A stretch of 64,000 nt of DNA from Halalkalibacter hemicellulosilyticusJCM 9152. GTDB lineage: Bacteria > Bacillota > Bacilli > Bacillales > Bacillaceae_D. Location of the stretch: the NCBI RefSeq assembly GCF_000513115.1, contig NZ_BAUU01000006.1, positions 62,001-126,000 on the forward strand. Reading direction: 5' to 3'. Positions 17,452-26,306 of this stretch are shown one piece after another (positions within the stretch are counted from its first letter, which is position 1; every line of letters begins with the position of its first letter). Below the pieces are notes generated by a model. The model saw only the letters and a program-made list of their open reading frames with translations, searched no databases and was not told where the DNA came from. The translations under genes were made by a program, and so were the position numbers.

Positions 17452-19487
17452 TGAAATCACAACAAAAAGTAGGGAAGCGCCTCGTCGCCTATGCTCTTTC
17501 ATTTAAAAAGACGATTCTAGTAGCGTTAGTACTACTTACGGTCGCTGTTACAGCTGAGCTGGTCGGCCCCTTTATTGCCAAGAAAGTAATAGATGATCAT
17601 ATTATGGGGATTGAGGAGCCGTGGTTTGAGGTAGCAGAAGAAACAGAGCAAACGGTTATGTATGAGGGGAATCTATACAAGCGTAGCTCCTACGTATCAG
17701 ACGAGGATGTAGTAGGTGAAGGTAAGCTGCAGCTCTTACAAGTAGGGCGCTCCTTCTATGCCATCGAAGAGCACCTCATGTTTGATGGGGAGAGGGTGGT
17801 CGAAGGAAGTGTCGTTACGATACGTAGTGGCAATGAGCAAGTTAGTTATGAAGCAGAGCAGCTAGCAACGGCAACGTTAATTCAATTTTACCAGCCTGAA
17901 ATAAGACCGATCATCGTGTTATTAGCTGTCTATGTCGCTTTACTTATCTTTGCGGCTTTCTTTCAATACGGAAAGTCATTGTTATTACAAAAAGCAGCGA
18001 ATCGAATTATTCAAAAAATGCGTACAGATGTCTTTGAACATATTCAAAGATTGCCAATTACGTATTTTGATAATCAGCCTGCAGGACGCATCGTTTCAAG
18101 GGTGACGAACGATACAGAAGCGATTCGTGAGCTGTATGTGAAAGTATTAGCTTCTTTTGTTACAAGTGGTATTTATATGATCGGAATTTTCGTTGCTTTA
18201 TTTATTTTAGATGTGTATCTTGCTTTGGTTACGTTAGCGGTTGTGCCTATTATAATCGTTTGGGTCATCGTATATCGTAAGCTCGCTGCAAAGTATAATT
18301 ACCTTATTAGGACAAAGATAAGTGAGATTAATGGAATGATTAATGAAACGATTCAAGGCATGCCAATTATTCGCGCGTTTCGTCGGCAGAAGCAAATGAC
18401 CGCAGAATTCGAACAGTTGAATAAAGAACATTTCACATATGAGAATAAGCTCTTAAGCTTAAACGCCTTGACGTCTCATAACTTAGTTAATGTGTTGCGA
18501 AATGTCACATTTGTTGCACTGATTTGGTATTTTGGGGGTCAATCGATGACAGCCGCTGGGATTGTATCAATCGGATTGTTATATGCTTTCGTTGATTATT
18601 TAAACCGATTATTTCATCCAGTAACGGATATCGTTAATCAGTTGGCCCAGTTAGAGCAGGCGCGTGTTGCATCCGCTCGCGTGTTCGAGCTACTTGATGA
18701 AAAGGGTGAAGATGTCGTTGATGATTCAATTGCTCGTTACGAGGGTTATGTAAAATTTGACCAAGTTAGCTTTTCGTATGACGGAGAGCAGGATGTGCTA
18801 AGAGATATTAGCTTTGAAGCGAAGAAGGGAGAAACGGTTGCTTTAGTCGGTCATACAGGGTCTGGAAAAAGCTCGATTATGAATTTATTGTTCCGTTATT
18901 ATGATGTAGAACGAGGAATCATTTCAATTGACGATACACCGATTCAAACGATGTCCAAACAGCAGTTACGTAAGCATATGGGAATTGTTTTACAAGATCC
19001 ATTTTTATTCTCGGGTACGATAGCCTCTAACGTGAGCTTAGATAATCCAGCTATTTCAAGAGATCACGTTCTCCAAGCCTTAAAGGATGTTGGCGCAGAT
19101 CGATTCATTGAGCAGTTGCCAAACAGTTATGATGAGCCTGTATTAGAAAAAGGGAGCACCTTATCAGCGGGCGAACGGCAGCTTATATCCTTTGCGCGGG
19201 CTCTTGCGTATAATCCAGCGATCCTTATTTTAGATGAGGCTACCGCTAATATTGATACAGAAACAGAAGCGCTTATCCAACAGGCCTTAAATGTTGTAAA
19301 AGAAGGGCGTACGACATTTATAATCGCTCACCGCCTATCAACGATTCGACAAGCCGATCAAATTCTCGTACTAGACCAAGGAGAAATTGTTGAAAGAGGA
19401 CGGCATGAAGAGCTATTAGAACGGAAGGGAAAGTATTATCAAATGTATCAAATGCAGCATAGGACGGAACAGAAGATCATTTCATAG
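17451..19487 (+). CDS. bmrD: Heterodimeric ABC multidrug exporter subunit, BmrD-like
   Basis: The 678-residue partner has an extra domain of about 85 residues between spans 1 and 2 (about 48-135), which would lie outside the cell as in BmrD (YheH, about 673 residues). The nucleotide-binding domain has Walker A GHTGSGKSS (about 465), a degenerate signature LSAGERQ and a canonical Walker B ILILDEATANID with the catalytic E. Combined with the BmrC-like partner, this gives one active and one degenerate ATP site. It is coupled to the upstream subunit by a one-base overlap. Confidence 0.9.
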   Translation: MKSQQKVGKRLVAYALSFKKTILVALVLLTVAVTAELVGPFIAKKVIDDHIMGIEEPWFEVAEETEQTVMYEGNLYKRSSYVSDEDVVGEGKLQLLQVGRSFYAIEEHLMFDGERVVEGSVVTIRSGNEQVSYEAEQLATATLIQFYQPEIRPIIVLLAVYVALLIFAAFFQYGKSLLLQKAANRIIQKMRTDVFEHIQRLPITYFDNQPAGRIVSRVTNDTEAIRELYVKVLASFVTSGIYMIGIFVALFILDVYLALVTLAVVPIIIVWVIVYRKLAAKYNYLIRTKISEINGMINETIQGMPIIRAFRRQKQMTAEFEQLNKEHFTYENKLLSLNALTSHNLVNVLRNVTFVALIWYFGGQSMTAAGIVSIGLLYAFVDYLNRLFHPVTDIVNQLAQLEQARVASARVFELLDEKGEDVVDDSIARYEGYVKFDQVSFSYDGEQDVLRDISFEAKKGETVALVGHTGSGKSSIMNLLFRYYDVERGIISIDDTPIQTMSKQQLRKHMGIVLQDPFLFSGTIASNVSLDNPAISRDHVLQALKDVGADRFIEQLPNSYDEPVLEKGSTLSAGERQLISFARALAYNPAILILDEATANIDTETEALIQQALNVVKEGRTTFIIAHRLSTIRQADQILVLDQGEIVERGRHEELLERKGKYYQMYQMQHRTEQKIIS

Positions 19488-19498
19488 AGGGTGAGAGG

Positions 19499-20140
19499 AT
19501 GATGAAAGAAAAGCTGCAACAATGGCTATTAGATCGTCTATCTTTTTCTACAATGGTGTATCTTCCTTTTACAAACGATATGCGTCATAACTTTGAAGAT
19601 GCTTACGATCAATTACGAAAGAATCAGTTGGAGAGATACAACGGCCCTTATCCGTTGTACCTCCTTCTCCATTATCTCATTGTCGAGAAAGGGTGCCTCG
19701 TTCACGGATCGAATTATGCGAACATTTCGATGTTTGAACCGAGACAACAAACATTGTATAACGGTAAGCCGGTTACAGCTGTATTTGCTTCATCAGATGG
19801 CCTTTGGTCGTTGTTCTTTGCGGTTGTTAATCGGTTGGAATATGATGGGGCTTTAAAAAACCTTTGTATTGTAACAAAGAATAAACGATACTACTATTTT
19901 TCACTTAATCGTGATTGGTCGGGAACGCTATGGAGAGAAGGGACGATTTATGTATTGCCGAGTGATTCCTTTGTTCGAGGTGGAGCAAAGGCAGAATGGG
20001 TGTCAGAGAATCCAGTGTCCCCTGTGGCAAAGCTGGCGGTGAAGCCTGAGGATTTCATCTTTCGTAATCAAGTGAAGAGGCATGATGAGAACGAACCTCA
20101 CTTACGTTCGCTCGTAAAGGGGTTGCTGTATAAAGAATAG
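19499..20140 (+). CDS. Unknown cytoplasmic protein, possibly ADP-ribosyltransferase-like
   Basis: The 213-residue protein follows the exporter genes by 11 bases and has GAGGGTGAGAGG as its ribosome site, so it is probably in the same operon. It has no signal peptide or membrane span. The segment LVHGSNYANISMFEPRQQTL followed by AVFASSDGLWSLFFAVV resembles proteins with a PARP/Tpt1-like ADP-ribosyltransferase fold, where an HGS motif forms the NAD site. No complete catalytic triad could be established, so this is a suggestion only. Confidence 0.6.
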   Translation: MMKEKLQQWLLDRLSFSTMVYLPFTNDMRHNFEDAYDQLRKNQLERYNGPYPLYLLLHYLIVEKGCLVHGSNYANISMFEPRQQTLYNGKPVTAVFASSDGLWSLFFAVVNRLEYDGALKNLCIVTKNKRYYYFSLNRDWSGTLWREGTIYVLPSDSFVRGGAKAEWVSENPVSPVAKLAVKPEDFIFRNQVKRHDENEPHLRSLVKGLLYKE

Positions 20141-20187
20141 TTTTGTCCCATATTAGATGTGGGAATTCCTAAAGGTGGTGATATCAA

Positions 20188-20274
20188 ATGGTGCAAATGG
20201 TTCATCTCCCGCCAGATTTTTGTAGTGCCTCATGCAAAGTTGTTATTAGAGGGGCGATTATTTGTATGAGGTGA
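20188..20274 (+). CDS. Possible 28-residue cysteine-containing peptide
   Basis: An ATG at 20188 is preceded by AAAGGTGGTGAT and opens a frame of 28 codons with three cysteines (DFCSASCKVVIRG and IICMR). The peptide lies between two larger genes. The evidence is a ribosome site and short frame only, and it may not be real. Confidence 0.3.
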   Translation: MVQMVHLPPDFCSASCKVVIRGAIICMR

Positions 20275-20364
20275 AGGATCGGATCGCCTAATTATATTTC
20301 TGATAAACAGCTTTGCCTTATTTTTTACCATCCCTTTCAATAAATTATAAGGAGCTGACCAGAA

Positions 20365-21018
20365 ATGATAAATTCAGTAGAAGAGAATGTACCTTTTCTA
20401 AAAAATGACCAATACAATTATATTAAATTTCAATTGAAAAATCTCGTCTATGCTTATTCAATAACGAAGGATAAAGAAGTTCTTAACGCTTTGAAATATA
20501 GTACTCGTGATAAAGTCTTTTCTCAAATATCAAATATGAATGAAGAACAAAAGGCTGTATTAAATAAAATGATGCATATTGAAGAGGATAAGCAAGTAGA
20601 GCGTTTTTTGCTTGAACTGAAGAATGATGTCGTTCCATTTAAAGCGATCAATGAAAAGACGATAACTAAACTCTTTCCTAAAGTAAAAAAATTGAAAATG
20701 CCTTCTCTTAAAGAGATCGACTTTAGGAATTTATCGTACTTAGGTTGGTATGATATTCGTTCGGAAAGAAAATTCCTTATTATAGACAACGATGGAACAT
20801 TAATCGGGATTCAAGGATCTTTTAAGAAGAGTGCAAAGGGAATTTGTGCATTGTGTCATGGAAATGAAGATGTTGGTTTGTTTATGGCTAAAGTGAAGTC
20901 CGGAAAAGAAACATATACAAATAGAGGTAATTATATTTGCGCAGATAGCTTCAAATGTAATGAGAACCTAACAACATTAGATCAATTGAATCATTTCGTA
21001 AAAATATTAAATAAATAA
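20365..21018 (+). CDS. FusB/FusC-family EF-G-binding protein
   Basis: The 217-residue protein matches the FusB family in length and layout: an alpha-helical N-terminal domain (1-110) and a C-terminal treble-clef zinc domain with C161, C164, C192 and C198 (CALCH ... ICADSFKC). FusB-type proteins bind elongation factor G and free it from fusidic-acid-stalled ribosomes; chromosomal relatives occur in many Firmicutes. AAGGAG precedes the ATG at 20365. Whether it gives fusidic acid resistance here is not shown by sequence. Confidence 0.85.
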   Translation: MINSVEENVPFLKNDQYNYIKFQLKNLVYAYSITKDKEVLNALKYSTRDKVFSQISNMNEEQKAVLNKMMHIEEDKQVERFLLELKNDVVPFKAINEKTITKLFPKVKKLKMPSLKEIDFRNLSYLGWYDIRSERKFLIIDNDGTLIGIQGSFKKSAKGICALCHGNEDVGLFMAKVKSGKETYTNRGNYICADSFKCNENLTTLDQLNHFVKILNK

Positions 21019-21076
21019 TCGGGTTTTTGGAGATTATGACTATGTTGATTTAACAAAGACTCTTCCACTTCTCTTA

Positions 21077-21108
21077 TTGTTAACTTATAATGAATCTAAG
21101 GTTAACAA
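21077..21108 (+). promoter_or_regulatory. BirA operator overlapping the bioB promoter
   Basis: TTGTTAAC (21077-21084), a 16-base spacer and GTTAACAA (21101-21108) form the typical Firmicutes BirA operator. A TATAAT -10 box at 21086-21091 lies inside it, so biotinyl-AMP-bound BirA would block transcription of bioB. Confidence 0.88.
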
Positions 21109-21121
21109 TAGGAGGTTTTTT

Positions 21122-22135
21122 ATGCGTTGGAGTCAAATTTCTGAAAAAATTATTAATGGATATTTGTTAACAAAAGAAGAAGCGTTATCTGTTTTAAGAA
21201 CGTCTGATACAGAAGTTATCGCGCTTGTTCATGAGGCGTATCGTATTCGACATTATTACTATGGAAAAAAAGTAAAATTGAATATGATTTTAAATGCCAA
21301 AAGCGGTCTTTGTCCTGAAGATTGTGGGTATTGTTCGCAGTCGTTTAAAGCAACGAGTGATTGTGATACATATGCCCTCGTCGATGAAGAAACGATTGTA
21401 GAAGGGGCTAAAACAGCTGCCCGTGGAAAAATAGGAACCTACTGTATTGTGATGAGCGGGAGAAGACCGACGAATCGAGAAGTCGATCGGATATCGGGTG
21501 CAGTTGAGGAAATTAAGAGAGAACACCCCCATTTGAAAATTTGTGCTTGTTTAGGCTTAGCTACCGAAGATCAGACAATTAAGCTTAAGCAAAGTGGTGT
21601 CGATCGTTACAATCATAATATTAATACGAGTGAGCGTTATCATAGTGAAGTTGTCACAACACATACATACGATCAACGTGTTGAAACGTTGGAAACGATG
21701 AAAAAACACGGAATCTCCCCGTGCTCTGGTGTGATTTGTGGGATGGGTGAGACAGATGAGGACATTGTTGATATGGCTTTTGCGTTAAGGGAATTGGATG
21801 CTGATAGCATACCGGTTAACTTCCTTCATGCAATTGAAGGGACAAAGTTTGCTAATAAAGATGAGCTTACTCCGATGCAATGCTTGAAAATTTTGGCACT
21901 GTTTCGCTTTATAAATCCTACGAAGGAAATACGAATCTCAGGTGGACGTGAGGTCAATCTGCGTTCATTGCAGTCGATGGGTCTGTTCATTGCTAATTCA
22001 ATCTTTGTTGGTGATTATTTAACAACGCAAGGGCAGCCGAACCTTGCGGATTATGACATGGTTCGTGACCTTGGGTTTGAAATTGAAGAGAATGCGTTTG
22101 AGCGTGATACGAGTGTGGTGGAGGCGAAGTTATAG
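21122..22135 (+). CDS. bioB: Biotin synthase
   Basis: The 337-residue radical-SAM enzyme inserts sulfur into dethiobiotin. The 4Fe-4S motif is C64-x3-C68-x2-C71 ([11 protein letters not shown]), and the 2Fe-2S ligands lie in CIVMSG, CACLG and SPCSGVICG. The R260-region motif [11 protein letters not shown] is present. An upstream TTG at 21077 lies within the operator, while GGAGG at 21110-21114 points to ATG 21122. The gene stands alone without other bio genes and carries its own BirA operator, so the rest of the pathway must be elsewhere or absent, in which case dethiobiotin would be taken up. Confidence 0.97.
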   Translation: MRWSQISEKIINGYLLTKEEALSVLRTSDTEVIALVHEAYRIRHYYYGKKVKLNMILNAKSGLCPEDCGYCSQSFKATSDCDTYALVDEETIVEGAKTAARGKIGTYCIVMSGRRPTNREVDRISGAVEEIKREHPHLKICACLGLATEDQTIKLKQSGVDRYNHNINTSERYHSEVVTTHTYDQRVETLETMKKHGISPCSGVICGMGETDEDIVDMAFALRELDADSIPVNFLHAIEGTKFANKDELTPMQCLKILALFRFINPTKEIRISGGREVNLRSLQSMGLFIANSIFVGDYLTTQGQPNLADYDMVRDLGFEIEENAFERDTSVVEAKL

Positions 22136-22164
22136 CCTTGCCGTATAGATCGCGTGCTGTACGC

Positions 22165-22345
22165 GGTTCCTCATTCCTCTATTTTTCCGCTATTTCAATT
22201 TTTCATGTTTTTACGGTTCCTGATTCCTCTATGTTGGCTTTTATGGCTCCTTTTGGACTCATTTAGCTCATATAGCGGAATGAGGAATCCTTTTTTTCTC
22301 AGGAAGCATAGGTTCCCCGATTTAGCGGAATGAGGATTCCCTCTT
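22165..22345. repeat. Four-motif palindromic intergenic element, copy B
   Basis: Forward motifs CCTCATTCCTCTATTT (22169) and CCTGATTCCTCTATGT (22219) and inverted motifs ATATAGCGGAATGAGG (22270) and TTTAGCGGAATGAGG (22321) repeat the layout of 5817-5995 with the same 50-base steps. It separates the convergent bioB and fumC genes. Confidence 0.75.
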
Positions 22346-22349
22346 TGTA

Positions 22350-22380
22350 TTAAGAAAAAGACGCTATCGCGTTTTTCTTA
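22350..22380 (-). terminator. Terminator hairpin at the fumC stop
   Basis: TAAGAAAAA (22351-22359) pairs with TTTTTCTTA (22372-22380) around a CG-rich loop that contains the phrase GCTATCGCG shared with other repeat tails. It overlaps the fumC stop codon. Confidence 0.6.
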
Positions 22381-23754
22381 GACCATTTTTTCAGGATTGA
22401 CGTATTGATCATATTGCTTAGCTGTAAGGTGTCCGCTTTTAATCGCGGCTTCTTTCAATGATAGTCCTTCGGTATGGGCTAGTTTTGCAATCGTTGCTGC
22501 GTTTTCATAACCAATATGTGGATTGAGTGCTGTTACGAGCATGAGAGACTGATCGACCAATTCTTTTATTCTTTCCTCATTCGGTTTTATTCCTATGAGA
22601 CATTTGTCATGAAAGGAGCGCAGGCCATCGCTCAATAGCTGAATGGATTGTAGCATGTTGTAAGCAATGACTGGTTTAAATACATTAAGCTCAAAGTTCC
22701 CTTGACTCGCAGCGAAGCTAATCGCGGCATCATTGCCCATTACTTGGCAAACGATCATAGTAAGTGCCTCGCTTTGCGTAGGATTGACTTTCCCAGGCAT
22801 AATGGAGCTTCCTGGTTCATTTGCTGGAATCGTAATCTCGCCAATTCCTGAGCGTGGTCCACTGGCAAGCCATCTGACGTCATTGGCTATTTTCATTAAG
22901 TCTGTTGCTAGAGCCTTAAGTGCACCGTGAGTGTAAACAAGCTCATCGTGGCTCGTTAAGGCTTGGAATTTATTTATGGCTGTTTGGAAATCGTACCCCG
23001 AGGTAGTCGCAATGCGTTCAGCTACTTTTTCGCCAAACGTTTGGTGTGCATTGATTCCTGTTCCGACAGCCGTTCCGCCAATAGCAAGCTCGAGTAAGCT
23101 TTTAGAACTTGTTTGAATCATATGCGCGTCTTTTTCCACCATCCGATGCCAGCCGCTAATTTCTTGTCCGAGTGTTAACGGTGTAGCATCTTGCAAATGC
23201 GTGCGTCCGATTTTAATCAGTGATTGAAAGGCTTTTGCTTGCTTGGAAAGTGTTTGCTTGAACCTTTCTAATTCTGGGAGTAACTGTTGTTGAATTTTCG
23301 TATAGATTGCAATGTGCATCGCTGTTGGAAAGGTATCGTTTGAGCTTTGTGATTGGTTAACATCATCATTAGCATGAATGGATTCATTGTATCCCTGCTG
23401 CTTTAACCATTCATTCCCACAATAGGAGATGACTTCATTGACGTTCATGTTCGTTTGAGTCCCACTACCTGTTTGCCACACCTTTAATGGGAAATGCTCA
23501 TCAAGCTCTCCTGCTCGTATTTTAGTCGTTACGTCACAGATTGCTTTCATTTTTTCTTTTGTTAGTAATCCTAGTGAATGGTTGACTTGTGCTGCACTTT
23601 CCTTAACAATCGAGTAAGCATAAATGAGTTCAAGTGGCATCATTTCACTACCGATATTAAAATTTTCTAAACTCCTTTGTGTTTGGGACTTCCAATATTT
23701 ATCCGCTTGTACGGAGATTTCACCAATTGTATCCTTTTCGATTCGAGTATTCAT
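22378..23754 (-). CDS. fumC: Class II fumarate hydratase
   Basis: The 458-residue protein matches B. subtilis CitG/FumC through most of its length and interconverts fumarate and malate in the TCA cycle. The superfamily signature [11 protein letters not shown] is intact, as are [23 protein letters not shown] and [16 protein letters not shown], which supply the substrate site and catalytic residues. The ATG at 23754 has a GGGGGA site. It is convergent with bioB and looks monocistronic. Confidence 0.95.
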   Translation of the reverse strand: MNTRIEKDTIGEISVQADKYWKSQTQRSLENFNIGSEMMPLELIYAYSIVKESAAQVNHSLGLLTKEKMKAICDVTTKIRAGELDEHFPLKVWQTGSGTQTNMNVNEVISYCGNEWLKQQGYNESIHANDDVNQSQSSNDTFPTAMHIAIYTKIQQQLLPELERFKQTLSKQAKAFQSLIKIGRTHLQDATPLTLGQEISGWHRMVEKDAHMIQTSSKSLLELAIGGTAVGTGINAHQTFGEKVAERIATTSGYDFQTAINKFQALTSHDELVYTHGALKALATDLMKIANDVRWLASGPRSGIGEITIPANEPGSSIMPGKVNPTQSEALTMIVCQVMGNDAAISFAASQGNFELNVFKPVIAYNMLQSIQLLSDGLRSFHDKCLIGIKPNEERIKELVDQSLMLVTALNPHIGYENAATIAKLAHTEGLSLKEAAIKSGHLTAKQYDQYVNPEKMV

Positions 23755-23921
23755 CGTATGTCCCCCTTTATGCTGCTTTTTCTTAGTATATTAGCGATTG
23801 TCATGCCTATTCAGACAGAACGAAATATATGTAGATAAACATCAACATGTTTTCTGTGCCCTTGAACTTTTTAAAAAATAGGCTCTGTTAAAGTTTATTG
23901 TTGATCATGAAACAAAATTAG

Positions 23922-23949
23922 AGGAAACCCTAACAAATGAGGGGTTCCT
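23922..23949 (-). terminator. Terminator hairpin of the small membrane protein gene
   Basis: On the minus strand AGGAACCCCT pairs with AGGGTTTCCT (one bulge position), followed by CTAATTTTG. Confidence 0.5.
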
Positions 23950-23986
23950 GTGAATTAGTCTTCTTATTCTTAAATTTGTTTATGGT

Positions 23987-24370
23987 TTATTCCTCTGTGT
24001 TTGGATTTACCGCAAACTCTATATTAACAATATCTGTTTCTCTTCCTTTCTTTGTGAGGATGACGATAGCTTTATAATCATCTTCCCATTCGACAGATAT
24101 TTTGTCTGGTATTTTTGTTTTCATAATACTCCTATTATCGTAATTAATTCTAAGGGTAGGGTCGGGAAAATCGTTTTTCTTAACAATTTCGATTGAGTTT
24201 ATATTGTTTGGAGAATGGCTTACCTTTAACTGTGTTTCTTGAGTATTTGAGATATACCAAACTACTACTAAAATAGCCAATAGACCTAAAATGACTACAC
24301 CAAATAAACAACCAATTTTAGTTAAGAGTTTAGTTTTTTCTCGTTCTAAGTAATTGTCATTCCAATCCAT
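23987..24370 (-). CDS. Small single-span membrane protein, unknown
   Basis: The 127-residue protein has one hydrophobic segment at about 18-38 (IGCLFGVVILGLLAILVVVW) and a soluble, probably external C-terminal domain with the phrase SPNNINSIEIVKKNDFPDPT. AAAGGAA precedes the ATG at 24370. The layout resembles small DUF-type Bacillus surface proteins of unknown role. No catalytic motif is visible. Confidence 0.7.
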   Translation of the reverse strand: MDWNDNYLEREKTKLLTKIGCLFGVVILGLLAILVVVWYISNTQETQLKVSHSPNNINSIEIVKKNDFPDPTLRINYDNRSIMKTKIPDKISVEWEDDYKAIVILTKKGRETDIVNIEFAVNPNTEE

Positions 24371-24562
24371 TATTATTTTCCTTTCTTTTCAATGATTAAG
24401 GGCTACATATTAAATTGTGATAACCTCAAACTATCATATCTGTCCGTCATTTCAATTACAAATGATGTTAATAGGAATTCTTTAATATGTTGATTAGTTC
24501 TTTCATTACTACGACTATCCGCAAATAAGAAAGTATAAAATTCGAGGGAGACATGTGGGAAA

Positions 24563-24625
24563 AGCATAGAGGGTGTAGGCAAAACTCAAAGAAGAATTTA
24601 TCGAGTGAACGCTTTCCTCTATGCT
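24563..24625. repeat. Inverted repeat upstream of rpiA
   Basis: AGCATAGAGG (24563-24572) is perfectly inverted as CCTCTATGCT (24616-24625) with 43 bases between. The rest of the 24371-24684 spacer shows no ORF. The repeat ends 60 bases before the rpiA start. Confidence 0.5.
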
Positions 24626-24684
24626 AATTGTGTTATACTATTTGTAAGTTGTACGTATAACAAGACGTGAAATGAGGGATTACA

Positions 24685-25382
24685 GTGATTTGGGAAAATA
24701 AATTAGCGACTCAGCTTCAATGGTCAGCCAAAATTTCGAACTTGGAAGCGAAGCAAAAGGTTGCCGATAAGGTCGCAGAACGTGTAAAGGAAGGCGACGT
24801 AATCGGAATTGGTTCAGGCTCAACTTCTTTTTAGCATTACAAGCGATAAGTAAAAAGGTTCGCGAGGAAAAGCTGAATGTTGTTGGAATTCCAACCTCGC
24901 AAGAAGTGTCGATGGCATGTTCGACATTAGGCTTGCCAACGACAACACTTCTTAATGCTCGTCCAGATTGGTCTTTTGATGGTGCAGATGAGGTTGATCC
25001 AAAGAAAAGCCTGATTAAAGGTCGCGGAGGAGCGATGTTTGCTGAGAAAATTGTGATGAAGGCTTGTACGGAAAATTACATATTAGTCGATCAATCTAAG
25101 TTTGTATCGAGGTTAGGGGAGAAATTCCCAGTCCCAGTTGAGGTTGATCCACGTGCTCTACACTTAGTTGAAACAGAGCTTGAAGGATTAGATGCGACTG
25201 AGATTACGTTACGGATGGCTGTTGGTAAAGATGGACCTGTTATTACAGAAGCGGGAAACTTGATTTTAGATGTTCATTTTGATGAAATACCTGTTACATA
25301 TGAGCGAGATATTAAAGCGATTCCAGGCGTTATTGAAACAGGGTTATTTATTGGCTTCCCAATTGAAGTGTTGACAACATAA
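24685..25382 (+). pseudogene. rpiA: Ribose-5-phosphate isomerase A, frameshifted
   Basis: The reading from GTG 24685 gives KVADKVAERVKEGDVIGIGS and then stops at 24835 in TCTTTTTAG. One more T in that run restores GSTSFLALQAISKKVREEK and links to the frame ending at 25382. The family motifs GIGSGST, FDGADEVD (about 92) and KGRGGAMFAEK are all present. The rebuilt protein of about 232 residues has the normal length. It interconverts ribose-5- and ribulose-5-phosphate in the pentose phosphate pathway. The loss in a T homopolymer suggests a base-calling error. Confidence 0.88.
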
Positions 25383-25390
25383 GGAAGGGT

Positions 25391-25428
25391 AAAAGGTATG
25401 AGATTGTAACGCCACTCATACCTTTTTT
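25391..25428 (+). terminator. Rho-independent terminator of rpiA
   Basis: AAAAGGTATGAG (25391-25402) pairs with CTCATACCTTTTTT (25415-25428). Confidence 0.9.
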
Positions 25429-25488
25429 CACTATTAATGAAGACGCCCAATCCAGGTGGCGATAGGCTTTGCTCGTTTCATGCTTTTC

Positions 25489-25749
25489 TTAATGAGACTT
25501 TAGCTGCTGCAGGGCTTCGATTTCCTGAGCTAGGTCTTCGCGAAGAAGTTGGTAAGCGGCTTCATTATCAATATTGGCAGCCTGCTGTACTGAATGCTCA
25601 GCCTTCGCTAATGAGTTTTGAGCGTGTTCAATCGTTTCGGGATTAGGGTGTGATTGTGCCTGTCTAATTGCGTGATGAGCATGCTCAATTGATTGCTGTG
25701 CTTGTGAAATTGAATTTTGAGTTTGTGTACTTGAAATGTTATTTTTCAT
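25489..25749 (-). CDS. Small coiled-coil protein, possibly DUF2564-like
   Basis: The 86-residue protein is rich in Q, A, H and S and is predicted to be a helical hairpin (SISQAQQSIEHAHHAIRQAQ, then IEHAQNSLAKAEHSVQQA). It has no signal or membrane span. Size and spacing resemble the small Bacillus DUF2564 family, but the match is loose. AAAGGAG precedes the ATG at 25749. Confidence 0.65.
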   Translation of the reverse strand: MKNNISSTQTQNSISQAQQSIEHAHHAIRQAQSHPNPETIEHAQNSLAKAEHSVQQAANIDNEAAYQLLREDLAQEIEALQQLKSH

Positions 25750-25833
25750 CGAAACACTCCTTTTTTACGGATGAAATCAACAGTTACTATATGTCATTTT
25801 ATTAAAATATATACAAGGATAGGAGGAGCATAG

Positions 25834-25922
25834 ATGAAATCATTGATATTGATGGGTCATTAATTAGGGGAGATCAAGTATTACCTGGGGCAAAGGAGCT
25901 TCAGTTTGTTAGAGGTGTATGA
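25834..25922 (+). pseudogene. N-terminal remnant of a HAD-IIA (NagD-like) phosphatase
   Basis: Following AGGAGGAG, an ATG at 25834 is out of frame with IIDIDGSLIRGDQVLPGAKE, the first HAD motif (DxDGT type) and following loop of NagD/AraL-type phosphatases. About 25 codons survive, then a stop at 25922. One base loss after the ATG and loss of the whole C-terminal part leave only this fragment, so it is a decayed gene rather than a working one. Confidence 0.5.
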
Positions 25923-26052
25923 GTGTAGATAAATAACGACACTTTCTATTGACACCAATGGGTATTAATGGTATTTTATTTTTGAAAGGATTATAGATTT
26001 CAACAGCAAGATACCTTTCCAATGCAGAAAGGCTATTTTTTTAAAGTTATAA

Positions 26053-26070
26053 TGATAATGATTTTCATTA
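26053..26070. promoter_or_regulatory. Fur box 1
   Basis: TGATAATGATTTTCATTA resembles the Fur consensus 7-1-7 unit TGATAATnATTATCA with one mismatch in the core 15 bases. Confidence 0.6.
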
Positions 26071-26076
26071 ACGTTT

Positions 26077-26102
26077 AAAGCGTGCTTTCAGCTCGCTTTT
26101 TT
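26077..26102 (+). terminator. Terminator between the two Fur boxes
   Basis: AAAGCG, T, GCT pairs with AGC, T, CGCTTT around a three-base loop, and the T run continues. It separates the upstream remnant region from the NEAT genes. Confidence 0.7.
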
Positions 26103-26115
26103 AACCAACATTAAT

Positions 26116-26136
26116 TGATAATAATTTTCATTATCA
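26116..26136. promoter_or_regulatory. Fur box 2
   Basis: GATAATAATTTTCATTATC (26117-26135) matches the 19-base Fur box at 16 positions and contains two overlapping 7-1-7 units. It lies about 170 bases before the small secreted protein gene and indicates iron-repressed transcription. Confidence 0.75.
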
Positions 26137-26306
26137 TTGATGGTTTATCTGCAATGGTCACATAAAAGAAAGGAGATCAGTCATTTGAGAAGCCCACCTG
26201 TATGAACAAGGTTTGTGTTAGGTTCGTTGTGGTTAATCAATGTCCAAGCTTTAGTTATTTAAGACGTATGAAAAATTAATCTTAAAATCGAAAGGGATGT
26301 TTGTAA

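Noticed and set aside
23878-23910. Phrase GGCTCTGTTAAAGTTTATTG resembling the end of an insertion sequence
   Set aside because: No matching second end, target duplication or transposase remnant was found nearby.
24820-24840. Programmed ribosomal frameshift at the T run in rpiA
   Set aside because: RpiA is not known to use frameshifting, no stimulating structure is evident, and other unrelated genes in the window show the same type of loss.
26184-26205. TTG with an upstream AAAGGAGAT as a small ORF before the secreted protein
   Set aside because: The frame closes after six codons, so there is no basis for a peptide gene.
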